A stretch of DNA of 64,000 nt. Origin: an uncultured Chloroflexota bacterium. Its GTDB lineage: Bacteria > Chloroflexota > Limnocylindria > Limnocylindrales > CSP1-4. A model generated the notes under the pieces. It was not told the DNA's origin and did no database searches. It worked only from the letters and a program-made list of their open reading frames with translations. The DNA is taken from assembly GCA_903822495.1 (NCBI GenBank), contig CAIJPD010000025.1, forward strand, positions 26,838-90,837, given 5' to 3'. Shown here piece after piece: positions 26,322 through 35,539 of this stretch. Both the position numbers and the translations under genes were made by a program. Position 1 is the first letter of the stretch. Each line of letters begins with the position of its first letter.

Positions 26322-27866
26322 TTACTCGACGCGAGTCGCTAGCCAGCGGCCGTATGCCGCGTCGTAGGCGGCGGTGACCGCGGCCTGAGGGGTGATGACG
26401 GCATCGAGGCGGACCATGGCCGCGGCCGCGGCGTCGACGGTGGGGAAGGCGCCGCCGCAGACGGCGGCGAGCATCGCGGCGCCCAGGGTGGTGGCCTCCG
26501 GATTCGAGACGCCGACCACCGGGCGGTTCCAGGCATCGGCGCGTTGCTGCATGGCGTCGGCGCGGCGGGCGAGGCCGCCGCAGATCCGGACCTCGCCGAT
26601 CTCCAGGCCCAGGCCGGCCATCGCGTCCAGGCCCTCGCGGACGGCGAAGGCGGCGCCCTCTTCGGCCGCCCGGAGGAGGTGGGCGGGCCCGTGTTCGGGC
26701 CGGAGGCCGGCGATCGAACCGGTCGAACCGGTGGCCCACGTCGGGAACCGCTCGCCGCTCAGCGTGGTGTGGACGGTGACGCCGCCGGCGCCCGGGCCGA
26801 CGGCCGCCAGGTCCCCCGCCAGCGCGGCGTAGGCCGCCTCCACGGAGCCGAAGCCCAGCACGCCCGCCAGCCACGGCAGCGCGCCGCCGGTCAGGCCGGT
26901 GGGCCCGCCCACGGTCCAGATCCCGGGGAGCAGGCCGGCATTCAGGATCACGCGCCGCTGCGGATCGGTGACCGGGTGGTCCGCGGCGTGGAGCACGACG
27001 TCGGTGGTGCCGGCGACATCGCACGTCACGCCCGCCCGGACCGCGCCGCAGCCAAGGGTGGCGACGCTCCCGTCGGGGCCGCCGACGGTGACCGGCAACC
27101 CGGCCGGCAGGCCCGTCGCGGCGGCGGCCTCGGCCGTCAGCCCGCCCGCGGATTCGTCGGCGTGGCGGACCGGCGGGAGGCGCTCGATGGGCACGTCCGC
27201 GGCCGCACACAGCTCGGGCGACCAGGCGCGTCGGTGGACGTCGAACAGCAGCGAGTAGCTGGCGCTCGTGGGATCCGTGACCACGACCCCGGTCAGCCGG
27301 GCCACCACCCAGTCCTTGAGCGTCACGGCCCAGCGGGCCCGCGCCCAGGCGGCGGGCTGATGGCGCGCCATCCAGCGCAGGCGCGGGGCCAGCAGCTCCG
27401 GCGAGGGCCGGCGACCCGCCAGCTCGCCGGCGCGCGCGCCGAGCGCGAGGTCCAGCTCGGCGGCCTCGGCGGAGGCCCTTCGGTCGGACCAGAGGATCGC
27501 CGGGGCCACGGGGTTGAGCGCCTCGTCGACCAAGATGGAGCTGATGAGGCAGCTGACGCCGAGCGCCACCGGGCGGCCGAAGCCAGCGATCTCGCCCGGC
27601 CCGCCCGCGGCGGGTTCGACCTCCCCCTCGCCGCCCGCGTCGGCGGGTTCGACCGCGTCGGCGATCTCACGCAGGAGCCGGCACAGGTCCGTCCAGAGCG
27701 CCTCGGCGTCCAGGACCGCGAAGTCCCCCGACACCTCCGGCCGGCACGCGGCCCGCACGGAGGCCAGCACCTCGCCCGTCAGCGAGACCGCGCTGACCCG
27801 CACCACGGACGTGCCGACGTCGATCGCCAGCACGTGGCCCCGCGGGTCTGGCTGCGCCTTGAGCAT
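26322..27866 (-). CDS. FGGY-family carbohydrate kinase
   Basis: A 514-residue sugar-type kinase of the FGGY family (xylulokinase/gluconokinase-like). The N-terminal phosphate-1 motif is VLAIDVGTSVVRVSAV. A second part holds LPVTVGGPDGSVATLGCGAV, and the C-terminal domain has RICGGLARRADAMQQ near the adenosine site. Length fits the family. The ATG at 27866 was chosen because similarity starts there. It follows the dehydrogenase gene by 16 bases in the same operon. A kinase is unusual among CoA-ester genes and suggests that the substrate carries a sugar or polyol part, or that a polyol is released. The exact substrate is unknown. Confidence 0.9.
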   Translation of the reverse strand: MLKAQPDPRGHVLAIDVGTSVVRVSAVSLTGEVLASVRAACRPEVSGDFAVLDAEALWTDLCRLLREIADAVEPADAGGEGEVEPAAGGPGEIAGFGRPVALGVSCLISSILVDEALNPVAPAILWSDRRASAEAAELDLALGARAGELAGRRPSPELLAPRLRWMARHQPAAWARARWAVTLKDWVVARLTGVVVTDPTSASYSLLFDVHRRAWSPELCAAADVPIERLPPVRHADESAGGLTAEAAAATGLPAGLPVTVGGPDGSVATLGCGAVRAGVTCDVAGTTDVVLHAADHPVTDPQRRVILNAGLLPGIWTVGGPTGLTGGALPWLAGVLGFGSVEAAYAALAGDLAAVGPGAGGVTVHTTLSGERFPTWATGSTGSIAGLRPEHGPAHLLRAAEEGAAFAVREGLDAMAGLGLEIGEVRICGGLARRADAMQQRADAWNRPVVGVSNPEATTLGAAMLAAVCGGAFPTVDAAAAAMVRLDAVITPQAAVTAAYDAAYGRWLATRVE

Positions 27867-27882
27867 CGGGGGCGGCCTCGGG

Positions 27883-28998
27883 TCAGGGGGTGAGCACGGC
27901 CCGCGTCGGCGCGGTCCGCTTGCCCGCCCATTCTGCGACGCCCATCGCCTCGTTGACACGGTCCAGCGGGAACTGGTCGGACACGATCTTGTCGTACGGG
28001 ACCCGGTCCTGCGTCTTCACCATGAGATCCAGCAGGCCCGGCAGCAGGGTGTGGCGGTAGCCGCTGGACCCCAGGATGCTCTTCCCGCGGATGATGGAGC
28101 GCGGATCCAGGCTGAACTGCCGGCCCGCCATCACGTGGCCGATCTCCACGAGCGTCCCGCCCGGCGCCAGGTAGCCCACCCCTTCCGGGATCAGCTCCGT
28201 CACGCCGACCAGCTCCATCACGATGTCCGCACCCTCGCCGCCGGTGAGCTCCAGAACGCGTTCTCGGCGCGCCTCCACCGTGTCCAGCTCGTCGATGTTG
28301 ATGGTGTGGTCGGCCCCGAAGCGCTCCGCGAGCGCCAGCCGGTCCGGCAGCCGGTCCACCACGATGACCCTGGCGGCCCCGCGGTAGGTGGCGATGGCGG
28401 CTGCGCACAGGCCAAGCCCGCCGGCGCCCTGGATCACCACGTTGTCGCCCAGGCCGCAGCGGGCCAGGTCCAGGCCCTCCGCGGACGTGCCCATCGCGCA
28501 GTTGACCCACGAGAGCGACGCGTCCGGGATCTGATCCGGGACCAGGTAGAAGGGCCGGCTCGGCGTGACGTAGAAGTAGTCCGCGTATGTGCCGGTGAAG
28601 TACGGCCACACGCCGGCGGGCGCGGGGTACTTGTCCGGCGGCCGGGTGCACAGGTTGGTGAAGCCGCGCGCGCAGGACCGGCAGCGGCCGCAGGCGGTGA
28701 TGGACCAGTGGACGACGCGGTCGCCCTCCTTGACGGGCCGGCCGGCCCAGTCGGTGGTGACGCCCTTGCCCAGCTTGGCGATGACGCCGTTGCCTTCGTG
28801 GCCCATGGCCTGCCCCGCGGCCGAGACCGGCTGGAGCGCCTGGGTGCGGTCGCCGCGCCAGGAATGCAGGTCGGAGCCGCAGATGCCGGCCTGGGTCATC
28901 TTGAGCAGGACGGCGCCCGGCTCGGGATCCGGGACCTCGTACTCGTGGATCTCGAAGGGCGCCTGGTACGCCCGAAGGACGACGACGCGGCCCTTCAT
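27883..28998 (-). CDS. Zinc-dependent alcohol dehydrogenase (MDR family)
   Basis: A 371-residue zinc alcohol dehydrogenase. The catalytic site is seen in TQAGICGSDLHSWRGD (Cys) and GHEGNGVIAKLG (His-Glu). The structural zinc loop CGRCRSCARGFTNLC is complete, unlike in the two MDR proteins at 7.8-10.0 kb. The NAD-binding motif is NVVIQGAGGLGLCAAAIATY. The ATG at 28998 shares TGATG with the stop of the CaiB/BaiF gene. The frame runs on to 29421, but that part is antisense-like. It may oxidise a polyol, which would match the adjacent FGGY kinase. Confidence 0.92.
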   Translation of the reverse strand: MKGRVVVLRAYQAPFEIHEYEVPDPEPGAVLLKMTQAGICGSDLHSWRGDRTQALQPVSAAGQAMGHEGNGVIAKLGKGVTTDWAGRPVKEGDRVVHWSITACGRCRSCARGFTNLCTRPPDKYPAPAGVWPYFTGTYADYFYVTPSRPFYLVPDQIPDASLSWVNCAMGTSAEGLDLARCGLGDNVVIQGAGGLGLCAAAIATYRGAARVIVVDRLPDRLALAERFGADHTINIDELDTVEARRERVLELTGGEGADIVMELVGVTELIPEGVGYLAPGGTLVEIGHVMAGRQFSLDPRSIIRGKSILGSSGYRHTLLPGLLDLMVKTQDRVPYDKIVSDQFPLDRVNEAMGVAEWAGKRTAPTRAVLTP

Positions 28999-30218
28999 CA
29001 GATGATCTTCCGGGCCTCGAGGTCGGCGATCGTCGCGGCGTCGAGGCCCAGCCAGCCGCCGTAGATCTCGGCGTTGTGCTCGCCCTTGTCGGCCGGGTAG
29101 CCGATCTCGTCCGCCATGCCGGAGAGCTTGATGGGGTTGCCGGTCAGCCGCATCTCGATCCCGTTGCTGGGGTGGGCCACCTGCTGGACCATCCGGCGAT
29201 GCTGGATCTGCGGATCGTCGGCGACCTGGTCCAGCTGGCGAACCGGCGCCGCCGGGACGTCCGCCGCGACCAGCTTGGCGTACGCCTCTTCGACCGTCTG
29301 GGTGGCCATCCATGCCTCGCAGGCCGCCTCGATCGCGATCCGGGCGCTGTCGTCCTGGCGGCGGATGGGGTTGTCGAAGCGGGGGTCCGTGATCATCTCC
29401 GGCTTGCCCATCACCCGGCACAGCCGGTCAAACTGGTCCTGGGTGGGCGTGTTGACCTGGACCATGCCGTCGCGGGCGTGGAAGACCCAGTTGGGCGAGG
29501 ATCCCGCCCGCCGGCCGGCCGAATCGGTGGGCGGACGCTTCCCCGTTGCCAGGAACGTGGCCAGCGGGAACTCGATCATCGTGAGCGCGGCGTCCATCAG
29601 CGAGACGTCCACGTGGCGGCCCTCGCCGGTGGCGCCCCGGCCTACCAGCGCGCCCATCGCGCCCACGGCGCCATGCACGCCGGCCAGCCGATCCGCGATG
29701 GAGGTGCCCGTCTGATGGAGCGGGCTGAACGGGTCGCCGCTCACATCCATGAAGCCCGACGCGGCCAGCGCAACGTTGCAGAACGCGGTCTGGTCGGCGT
29801 ACGGCCCGTCCTGGCCGTAGGCGGAGATGGAGACCAGGATGATCCCGCGGTTCAGCTCGCGCATCGCCTCGTAGGAGAAGCCCAGCTTGGCGAGGTAGCC
29901 CGGCCGGAAGTTCTCGACGATGACGTCGACCTTGGGGATCAGGCGACGGAGGAGGTCACGGCCCTCCTTGGTGCTCCGGTTGAGCCCGATGGACTTCTTG
30001 CCGCGGTTGTAGACGGCGTAGTAGACGCTGTAGCCCTTGTACACTGGGCCGGCGAAGCCGCCGTCGCGCTCGCCCTCGGGGTTCTCGGCGCGGATCACCT
30101 CGGCGCCCATGTCGGCCAGGATCATGGCGGCGCGGGGGCCGGCCTGGTAGCGCGACAGGTCCAGGACGCGGATGCCCTGGAGCGGGGGGCGGAGCTCGGC
30201 GGCGGGCTGAGACGGCAT
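28998..30218 (-). CDS. CaiB/BaiF CoA-transferase family protein (single domain)
   Basis: A 406-residue type III CoA-transferase, the usual single-domain length, in contrast to the two fusions in this window. Motifs include GIRVLDLSRYQAGPRAAMIL at the N-terminus, DMGAEVIRAENPEG, and the catalytic Asp in GEGRHVDVSLMDAALTMI. It should make an acyl-CoA from a free acid with another CoA ester as donor. It lies 19 bases after the enoyl-CoA hydratase gene and overlaps the dehydrogenase gene. The start at 30218 (MPSQPAAEL) was chosen over an upstream frame extension to 30389 that overlaps the hydratase gene. Confidence 0.93.
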   Translation of the reverse strand: MPSQPAAELRPPLQGIRVLDLSRYQAGPRAAMILADMGAEVIRAENPEGERDGGFAGPVYKGYSVYYAVYNRGKKSIGLNRSTKEGRDLLRRLIPKVDVIVENFRPGYLAKLGFSYEAMRELNRGIILVSISAYGQDGPYADQTAFCNVALAASGFMDVSGDPFSPLHQTGTSIADRLAGVHGAVGAMGALVGRGATGEGRHVDVSLMDAALTMIEFPLATFLATGKRPPTDSAGRRAGSSPNWVFHARDGMVQVNTPTQDQFDRLCRVMGKPEMITDPRFDNPIRRQDDSARIAIEAACEAWMATQTVEEAYAKLVAADVPAAPVRQLDQVADDPQIQHRRMVQQVAHPSNGIEMRLTGNPIKLSGMADEIGYPADKGEHNAEIYGGWLGLDAATIADLEARKII

Positions 30219-30237
30219 GGTGGCGGCTCCGTAGCTC

Positions 30238-31020
30238 CTAGCGGCCGCGGAAGACGGGCGGCCGCTTCTCGGCGAACGCCCGGGCGCTCTCGTGGAAGTC
30301 CTCGGTGAGATGCAGGTCGCGATGGCGCTCCAGCCGCGACGTGAGCTCGATCTTCTGGAGCGTGCCGCGCCGGATCTGGACCGCCTCACGGACGGCGAGT
30401 GGCGGGTTGGCCATGATCACGCGGGCCAGCTCTTCGGCAACTCGGATGCGCTCCCCTGGTGGGGCGATGCGGTCCACGGCGCCCCGGCGGAGGCCCTCCT
30501 CGGCGTCCCAGGTTCGACCCGTCAGGCACACATCGGAGGCGAACCCGCCCCCGCAGCGATGCGACAGGATGTGCCAGAAGTTGGCCACCCAGAGCCCGCG
30601 CTTGAGCTCCGGGATGAAGAACTTGGCGCCCTCCTCGGCCACGATCATCTCGCACATCAGGGCGATGTGGAGGCCGCCGCCCACGGTGAAGCCGTGGACC
30701 GCGGCGATGACCGGCTTCCAGCGGCTCATGCCCTGGAGGACCTCGTCGATGCGCGCGCCGCGTCCCTCGGGGCTGCCCAGCTTGGCCAGCTCCTCCTTGG
30801 GGCGCATCTGGCGCTGCTTGATGTCGGCGCCGCTGCAGAACGAGGTGCCGTTGCCGGAGAGGATCCCGATCAGGGCGTCCTCGTCGGAATCCAGCTCCCA
30901 CATCGCCTCGCGGAGCTGCATGAGCAGGTCGTCGTTGAGGGCGTTCAGGACGTCGGGACGGTTCATCGTGATGTAGGCGATCCCGTCGCGCCGCTCGTAG
31001 GTGACGACTTGCTCTGCCAC
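30238..31020 (-). CDS. Enoyl-CoA hydratase/isomerase family protein
   Basis: A 260-residue crotonase-superfamily protein. The two oxyanion-hole segments are seen in SFCSGADIKQ and FTVGGGLHIALMCEM. Of the two catalytic glutamates of classic enoyl-CoA hydratase, the second is visible (FFIPELKRGL), but the first position reads GGGLHIA instead of GCELA, so a plain hydratase reaction is uncertain; isomerase, hydrolase or C-C lyase activity is possible. The start is GTG at 31020 with GGAGG four bases upstream. It is the first gene of its operon, with the cluster operator at 31101. Confidence 0.92.
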   Translation of the reverse strand: MAEQVVTYERRDGIAYITMNRPDVLNALNDDLLMQLREAMWELDSDEDALIGILSGNGTSFCSGADIKQRQMRPKEELAKLGSPEGRGARIDEVLQGMSRWKPVIAAVHGFTVGGGLHIALMCEMIVAEEGAKFFIPELKRGLWVANFWHILSHRCGGGFASDVCLTGRTWDAEEGLRRGAVDRIAPPGERIRVAEELARVIMANPPLAVREAVQIRRGTLQKIELTSRLERHRDLHLTEDFHESARAFAEKRPPVFRGR

Positions 31021-31100
31021 GGAACCTCCCCGATGGCCTCGCGGCCTGCGACTCGATGGATCCCGGCGCGGGCCCCGGGACCCGCCGCCACGCATCGATG

Positions 31101-31116
31101 ACGTATAGACGACTAG
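31101..31116 (-). promoter_or_regulatory. Cluster operator copy upstream of enoyl-CoA hydratase operon
   Basis: Read on the minus strand this is CTAGTCGTCTATACGT, one of the best copies of the motif. It lies 80 bases upstream of the GTG start at 31020, in the 153-base gap before the amidohydrolase end. AT-rich bases (31117-31128) sit beside it and may include promoter elements. Confidence 0.75.
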
Positions 31117-31173
31117 AAAATCATAGCATCCCGACCGGGCGCCCCAGCGGCGAAAGCCCGTGGAGAAGGCCCC

Positions 31174-32364
31174 TCACTCGTCCAGGAAGACCCCCGCCTG
31201 CATCACGCGGAGATTGTCGGGATTGCGCAGGACGGTGATGTCACGGGTGGGATCGCCGTCCACGATCAGGAGGTCGGCGCGCCGCCCCGGCACGACCGCC
31301 CCCATGTCCGCGGCCCAGCCCAGGCACTCGGCGGCCCGGGACGTGGCGGCGGCGATGACCTCTCCGGCCGGGAGGCCGGCCGCCGCCAGCAGCTCCAGCT
31401 CCAGCGTGAAGTCGTGGTCGTAGACGCCGCCGTCGGAGCCGGACGCGATCCGGACGCCCGCCGCGTGCGCCCGCCGGACGCTCTCGCGATGCGAACCCAC
31501 GATGGCCTCGGCGTGGCCCCGCTGGAGCGGCCCGCCGCGCCGCCGGTGCAGTTCGTAGCCGGACAGCGTGGGCACATACCAGGTGCCGCGCCGGACCATC
31601 TCGGCAATCGCCTCGTCGTCCAGCCAGACCCCGTGCTCGATCGTATCCACGCCGGCGCGCAGCGCGGCCAGCAGTCCCGGCCCGCCCAGGGCATGGCAGA
31701 TCACCGGCCGGCCCAGGCGATGCGCCTCGTCGACGATCGCCGTCATCTCGGCCTCGGTCAGGAGCTGTTGTCGCGGCTCGCGGCGCGGCGAGCTGACGCC
31801 GCCGGTCGCGCCGATCTTGATGAAGTCCGCCCCCGCAGCGACCACCTCGCGGACCTTCGCACGCGCCTCGTCCGGGCCCGTGCACTCGGGCGCGGGAAGG
31901 GTGTGCAGGTGCGGGGCAAGGGCTCCGGCCGGCCGCCCGCCGTCGGCGATCCCGTTGACGGGCGAGATGATCGTCAGGCTGGTCTGGATACGGGGACCCG
32001 GCCGGCGACCGGCGGCCAGGCCGTCCCGGAACGCGACGTCCAGGCCCCCGCAGTCCCTGACGCCCACGCAGCCGGCCTGCAGCACGGCCCCGAGGGCGTC
32101 CCACGTGGCCTCGCGGAGGGGCGCGACGGTCGCGTCGTCCTGGCCCGGCGGGTCAAACGCCCAGAGGGCGAAATGCGCATGGCTGTCAATGATCCCGGGC
32201 ATGACTACCCGGCCGCCGACATCGACCAGGGCTACCTCGCCGGGGACCTCGCCGCGGGGCAGGACGGCTTCGATCCGGTCTGCCGCGAGGAGCACGGCGA
32301 GTCCGTGCTGCAGGCGCCCGGATCCGCCGTCGAAGAGCGGACCGTTGACCAGCGCGCGCCTCAT
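31174..32364 (-). CDS. Amidohydrolase family protein (imidazolonepropionase-like)
   Basis: This 396-residue protein is a metal-dependent amidohydrolase of the TIM-barrel superfamily. Metal ligands are visible as HxH in GIIDSHAHFALWAF, His in VICHALGG and DTIEHGVW, and the catalytic Asp in RIASGSDGGVYDHD. A Lys in DFIKIGATGG could be the bridging residue. Members of this branch hydrolyse imides, lactams, carbamates or prolidyl peptides. It lies 82 bases downstream of the ABC permease gene and likely ends that operon, so it probably acts first on the imported compound. No signal peptide is seen, so action is cytoplasmic. Confidence 0.9.
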   Translation of the reverse strand: MRRALVNGPLFDGGSGRLQHGLAVLLAADRIEAVLPRGEVPGEVALVDVGGRVVMPGIIDSHAHFALWAFDPPGQDDATVAPLREATWDALGAVLQAGCVGVRDCGGLDVAFRDGLAAGRRPGPRIQTSLTIISPVNGIADGGRPAGALAPHLHTLPAPECTGPDEARAKVREVVAAGADFIKIGATGGVSSPRREPRQQLLTEAEMTAIVDEAHRLGRPVICHALGGPGLLAALRAGVDTIEHGVWLDDEAIAEMVRRGTWYVPTLSGYELHRRRGGPLQRGHAEAIVGSHRESVRRAHAAGVRIASGSDGGVYDHDFTLELELLAAAGLPAGEVIAAATSRAAECLGWAADMGAVVPGRRADLLIVDGDPTRDITVLRNPDNLRVMQAGVFLDE

Positions 32365-32446
32365 GCCGCCTCCGTTCGACGTCCGTCGCCAACCGGCGTG
32401 GCGGCCGGGGCCGACCGCCCGATCCCCGTGGCCCGATTCCGGCCGA

Positions 32447-34252
32447 TCAGCTCGCGATGGTCGGGGCCGCCGGTCCGTCGGCGACGCCGGCTCCCCTGGA
32501 CTGGCCGGGTCGCCGGCTGAAGACGGTCACGGCCAGGCCGACGACCACCAGGGCCAGGATGGTCACGATCATGCTCAGGACGGCCAGGTCGCGGAAGATG
32601 CCGCCGACGTAGATCTCGATGATGGCGGAGCCAACGACCTGGTTGCCGGAGCCGGCCAGGACGGACGCCGCGATGAGATCGCCCAGGATCAGGACGAAGA
32701 TCATCGCCCAGGCGTAGACGAGGCCGGGTCGCATGAGCGGCCAGAGGATCCGGATGGACGTGCGCAGCCGCGATGCCCCTGCCATGTGCGAGGCCTCAAG
32801 CAGGTCGTCGCCCACCTGGCCGCGCGCGGACTCGGCGGCAATGGACGCCTGGGGCATGAACATGACGAGGTAGGCGAGCAACAGGATCAGGAAGGAGCCC
32901 TTCAGCGACAGCGGCGGACCGGCGAAGGTGAACAGGATGGCCACCGCGATCACCAGCCCGGAGATGGCCGACGGGATCTTGGTCACGCCCCGGATGAAGT
33001 TGGCCATCGTCCGGCCCGAGTGATGGGCGTAGGTCACGAGGATCGTGGCCGCCAGCAACACCAGCGTCGCTCCGACGGCGCCCAGCCGGAGGCTGGTCGA
33101 CAGCGCCTCGCGAGGCAGCTTGTTGGTGTTGGACGTGAAGAAGTTCGTGATCGCGTCGATCTTGAACCGGCTGGGGTCGATCGTCGCGGTCCAGAACGGC
33201 TGAAGCGCCACGATGAAGAGCGCGGCCAGTGGCAGCACGGCGACCGCCATGAAGTACGCCAGGTTGAGCGCCTGGGCGGGCCGGCGCCAGCGACCGAGGC
33301 GGACGACGGCGCCACGTGCGGTCTTGCCCGAGATGGTCAGCTGGCGCTGCCGGGAGATGATCCAGCGCTGGAGGGCCCAGACGCCCGCGAGGAAGACCAC
33401 GAGGACCATGGCGGCGGCCACCGCGCGGGTCATCCCGGCCGAGCTGGAGGCCGTGAGGTTGACGATGTAGACCGACAGCGTCTGGATGCGGGCCATTGAG
33501 CCGATGATGGCCGGGATCGAGTACATCGCCGCGGCGATGATCACCACCATCAGCCACGCCGACAGGATGGCCGGCCCGATCAGCGGCAGCGAGATCCGCA
33601 GCGCCGTCCGAATGGGCCCGGCCCCGCTCATGCGGGAGGCCTCCTCCATGGACGCGTCCAGGTTGCGGAACGCCGGCGTGATCACCACATAGGCAAACGG
33701 CACCAGCGCGATGGTGTACAGGAAGAGCAGACCCGGCCAGGACCCGATGTCGAGCGGTCCGCTGGCCAGCTGGGTGCCGAAGATGCCGAGGACGCCACGG
33801 AGGAATCCGTTCAGGAAGCCCGCAAAGGACTGGGCGAGGAACATCCAGCCGATGGACATCGCGACCGGCGGGATCAGGAGCGGCATGATCGGCGCGAGGC
33901 TGGAGACCACGCCCAGCGTGCCGTCGGTTCGCTCGTTGAGCCAGGCGAACAGGGAGGCCAGGATGATCGCGCTGGTGCCGGCCACGCCGATCACGATCAG
34001 CGTGTTGGTGAAGGCCGTCGCGAACGCCGTGTCATTGAGGACCGAGGTCAGCGGCGCGAGGTCGATCCCGGCGGGGCCGGTGAAGGACCGGATCACGGCG
34101 TTCGCCAGCGGCACCACGATCAGCAGGAGGAGCGCGATGACCAGCGGCAGGCCGATCAGCGCGAAGGTGTCGAGGCGGAGGCGCCGGGCGACGCCCCCAC
34201 GGGCCTGGGGCGCGCGACGGCCGCCCGGTGCGGTGGGCGATGCGGTGGTCAT
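32447..34252 (-). CDS. ABC transporter permease, two fused membrane domains (Fe3+/polyamine-import type)
   Basis: A 601-residue inner-membrane protein with about twelve helices, made of two binding-protein-dependent permease domains as in FbpB-like importers. Each half has its EAA loop for the ATPase: EEASRMSGAGPIRTALRISL in the first and LEASHMAGASRLRTSIRILW in the second. The ATG at 34252 has AGGAG nine bases upstream; an earlier ATG at 34285 is less likely. It is encoded with a binding protein and an ATPase. Although the family name suggests iron or polyamines, the regulon context points to an organic acid or similar substrate. Confidence 0.93.
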   Translation of the reverse strand: MTTASPTAPGGRRAPQARGGVARRLRLDTFALIGLPLVIALLLLIVVPLANAVIRSFTGPAGIDLAPLTSVLNDTAFATAFTNTLIVIGVAGTSAIILASLFAWLNERTDGTLGVVSSLAPIMPLLIPPVAMSIGWMFLAQSFAGFLNGFLRGVLGIFGTQLASGPLDIGSWPGLLFLYTIALVPFAYVVITPAFRNLDASMEEASRMSGAGPIRTALRISLPLIGPAILSAWLMVVIIAAAMYSIPAIIGSMARIQTLSVYIVNLTASSSAGMTRAVAAAMVLVVFLAGVWALQRWIISRQRQLTISGKTARGAVVRLGRWRRPAQALNLAYFMAVAVLPLAALFIVALQPFWTATIDPSRFKIDAITNFFTSNTNKLPREALSTSLRLGAVGATLVLLAATILVTYAHHSGRTMANFIRGVTKIPSAISGLVIAVAILFTFAGPPLSLKGSFLILLLAYLVMFMPQASIAAESARGQVGDDLLEASHMAGASRLRTSIRILWPLMRPGLVYAWAMIFVLILGDLIAASVLAGSGNQVVGSAIIEIYVGGIFRDLAVLSMIVTILALVVVGLAVTVFSRRPGQSRGAGVADGPAAPTIAS

Positions 34253-34325
34253 CGACCAGGCTCCTGGCCGGCCTGGTGTTCGCAAGGTGCGCCGACCGTC
34301 ATGCCGTCTCCGCTTGGTTGCAGTG

Positions 34326-34355
34326 GTGCGCCGGGCCCGATCGGACCCGACGCAC
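34326..34355 (-). terminator. Intercistronic hairpin after the binding-protein gene
   Basis: GTGCG and CGGG arms pair with CCCG and CGCAC around a GATC loop, with two single mismatches, giving about 11 paired bases in a 30-base hairpin. It lies in the 162-base gap between the binding-protein and permease genes. There is no U-run, so it is more likely an mRNA stabiliser or partial terminator that keeps binding-protein expression above permease expression. Confidence 0.5.
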
Positions 34356-34414
34356 CATCGTTCACAGAGCCTGGTCCAGCCGTGCCGACGGAGCCGGCAG
34401 GGCTGGAAGGAACA

Positions 34415-35539
34415 CTACTTCTTCAACCCCATCTGGACGAGGGTGTCGTTGATCAGGGCTGGGTCATCCATGCCTGGGTAGATGCCCTTGTCGTTGACCG
34501 CCGGCGGGGCAAAGTCGGCCGGAGCCTCATAGCAGCCGGGGGCGCGGACGGGGGAGACGTTGAGGATGCCGGTGGCGCACGGCGCGCTCTGCGACTCGGG
34601 CGACATCAGGAAGTTGAGGGCGACCAGGGCGGCGTTGAGGTGCGGAGCCTTCTTGAGGACACCGACACAGGCCTTGGAGCCCAGGTACGGGCCGGGGATG
34701 ACGAGGAACTTGACGGGCGCGCCGGCCTTGGCGACGTCGGCGCCGCTGTCAACCTGCGACAGGAAGCTGAGCGCCTTGGCGCCCGCGCCGACCTGCTGCG
34801 CCGCGGTGACGGAGCTGGTGCTCAGCGTGACGTTGAGGGCCGCGATGGCCTTCAGGTAGTCGACGCCGAACTTCTCGCGCATCATCAGGGACCACTGGGT
34901 GTAGTAGCCGCCCGGGAGGGGATCGGACAGGACGACCTTGTCCTTCCACTTGATGTTGACGAGGTCCTGCCAGGTCTTGGGGATGTCGGCGCCGGTCACC
35001 AGCTGGGTGTTGTACGTGACGCCGCTGATCGACCACTTGACGTCGGCGCAGACGTTCTTCCACTTGCCGGCGTCGGGGTACTTGGCCCAGTTGGGCAGGC
35101 CGACCGTGGACAGGTCCACGAACCAGTCGAGGTGGTCGGCAAAGAACGCGCGCGACACGTCCTCGTAGACGTCGGTGAGGACGGCGTTGGCCGCGATCTC
35201 GGCGGAGAGACGGGTCTCAAGGACGCCGTTGGCGCCCCGGGCCAGCAGGTTCATGGTGGTGCCGGTCGTGGACTTCAGCAGGTTCTGCTGCGTCTCGATC
35301 CAGCCCGGGACCTCGGTGAACAGCGCGTCGGCGCTGGCCTCGGTCTTCGCCTTGGCGACGATCGGGGCCCACAGGTCGGCGGTCGGGGCCGCCGTGGCGG
35401 ACGGGGCGGCCGTGGGGGCCTTCGTCGGGGCCGCGGTGGGGGCGGGCGTGGCGGCGGCCGAACAGGCCGACAGGACCACGGCCAGCAGCCCGGTCACGGC
35501 GATGTGCAGGGACTTCCTGCTGGGATGTGCTTGTGTCAT
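34415..35539 (-). CDS. ABC transporter substrate-binding lipoprotein
   Basis: A 374-residue extracytoplasmic solute-binding protein of the iron/spermidine-type family. A lipoprotein signal is clear: a basic N-terminus, the hydrophobic stretch IAVTGLLAVVLSAC and a lipobox with Cys near residue 27, followed by an Ala/Pro/Thr-rich linker. The mature part has the ISGVTYNTQLV segment typical of this family. The start overlaps the ATPase stop as ATGA. The ligand is unknown; co-regulation with acyl-CoA enzymes suggests an organic anion rather than iron. Confidence 0.92.
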   Translation of the reverse strand: MTQAHPSRKSLHIAVTGLLAVVLSACSAAATPAPTAAPTKAPTAAPSATAAPTADLWAPIVAKAKTEASADALFTEVPGWIETQQNLLKSTTGTTMNLLARGANGVLETRLSAEIAANAVLTDVYEDVSRAFFADHLDWFVDLSTVGLPNWAKYPDAGKWKNVCADVKWSISGVTYNTQLVTGADIPKTWQDLVNIKWKDKVVLSDPLPGGYYTQWSLMMREKFGVDYLKAIAALNVTLSTSSVTAAQQVGAGAKALSFLSQVDSGADVAKAGAPVKFLVIPGPYLGSKACVGVLKKAPHLNAALVALNFLMSPESQSAPCATGILNVSPVRAPGCYEAPADFAPPAVNDKGIYPGMDDPALINDTLVQMGLKK

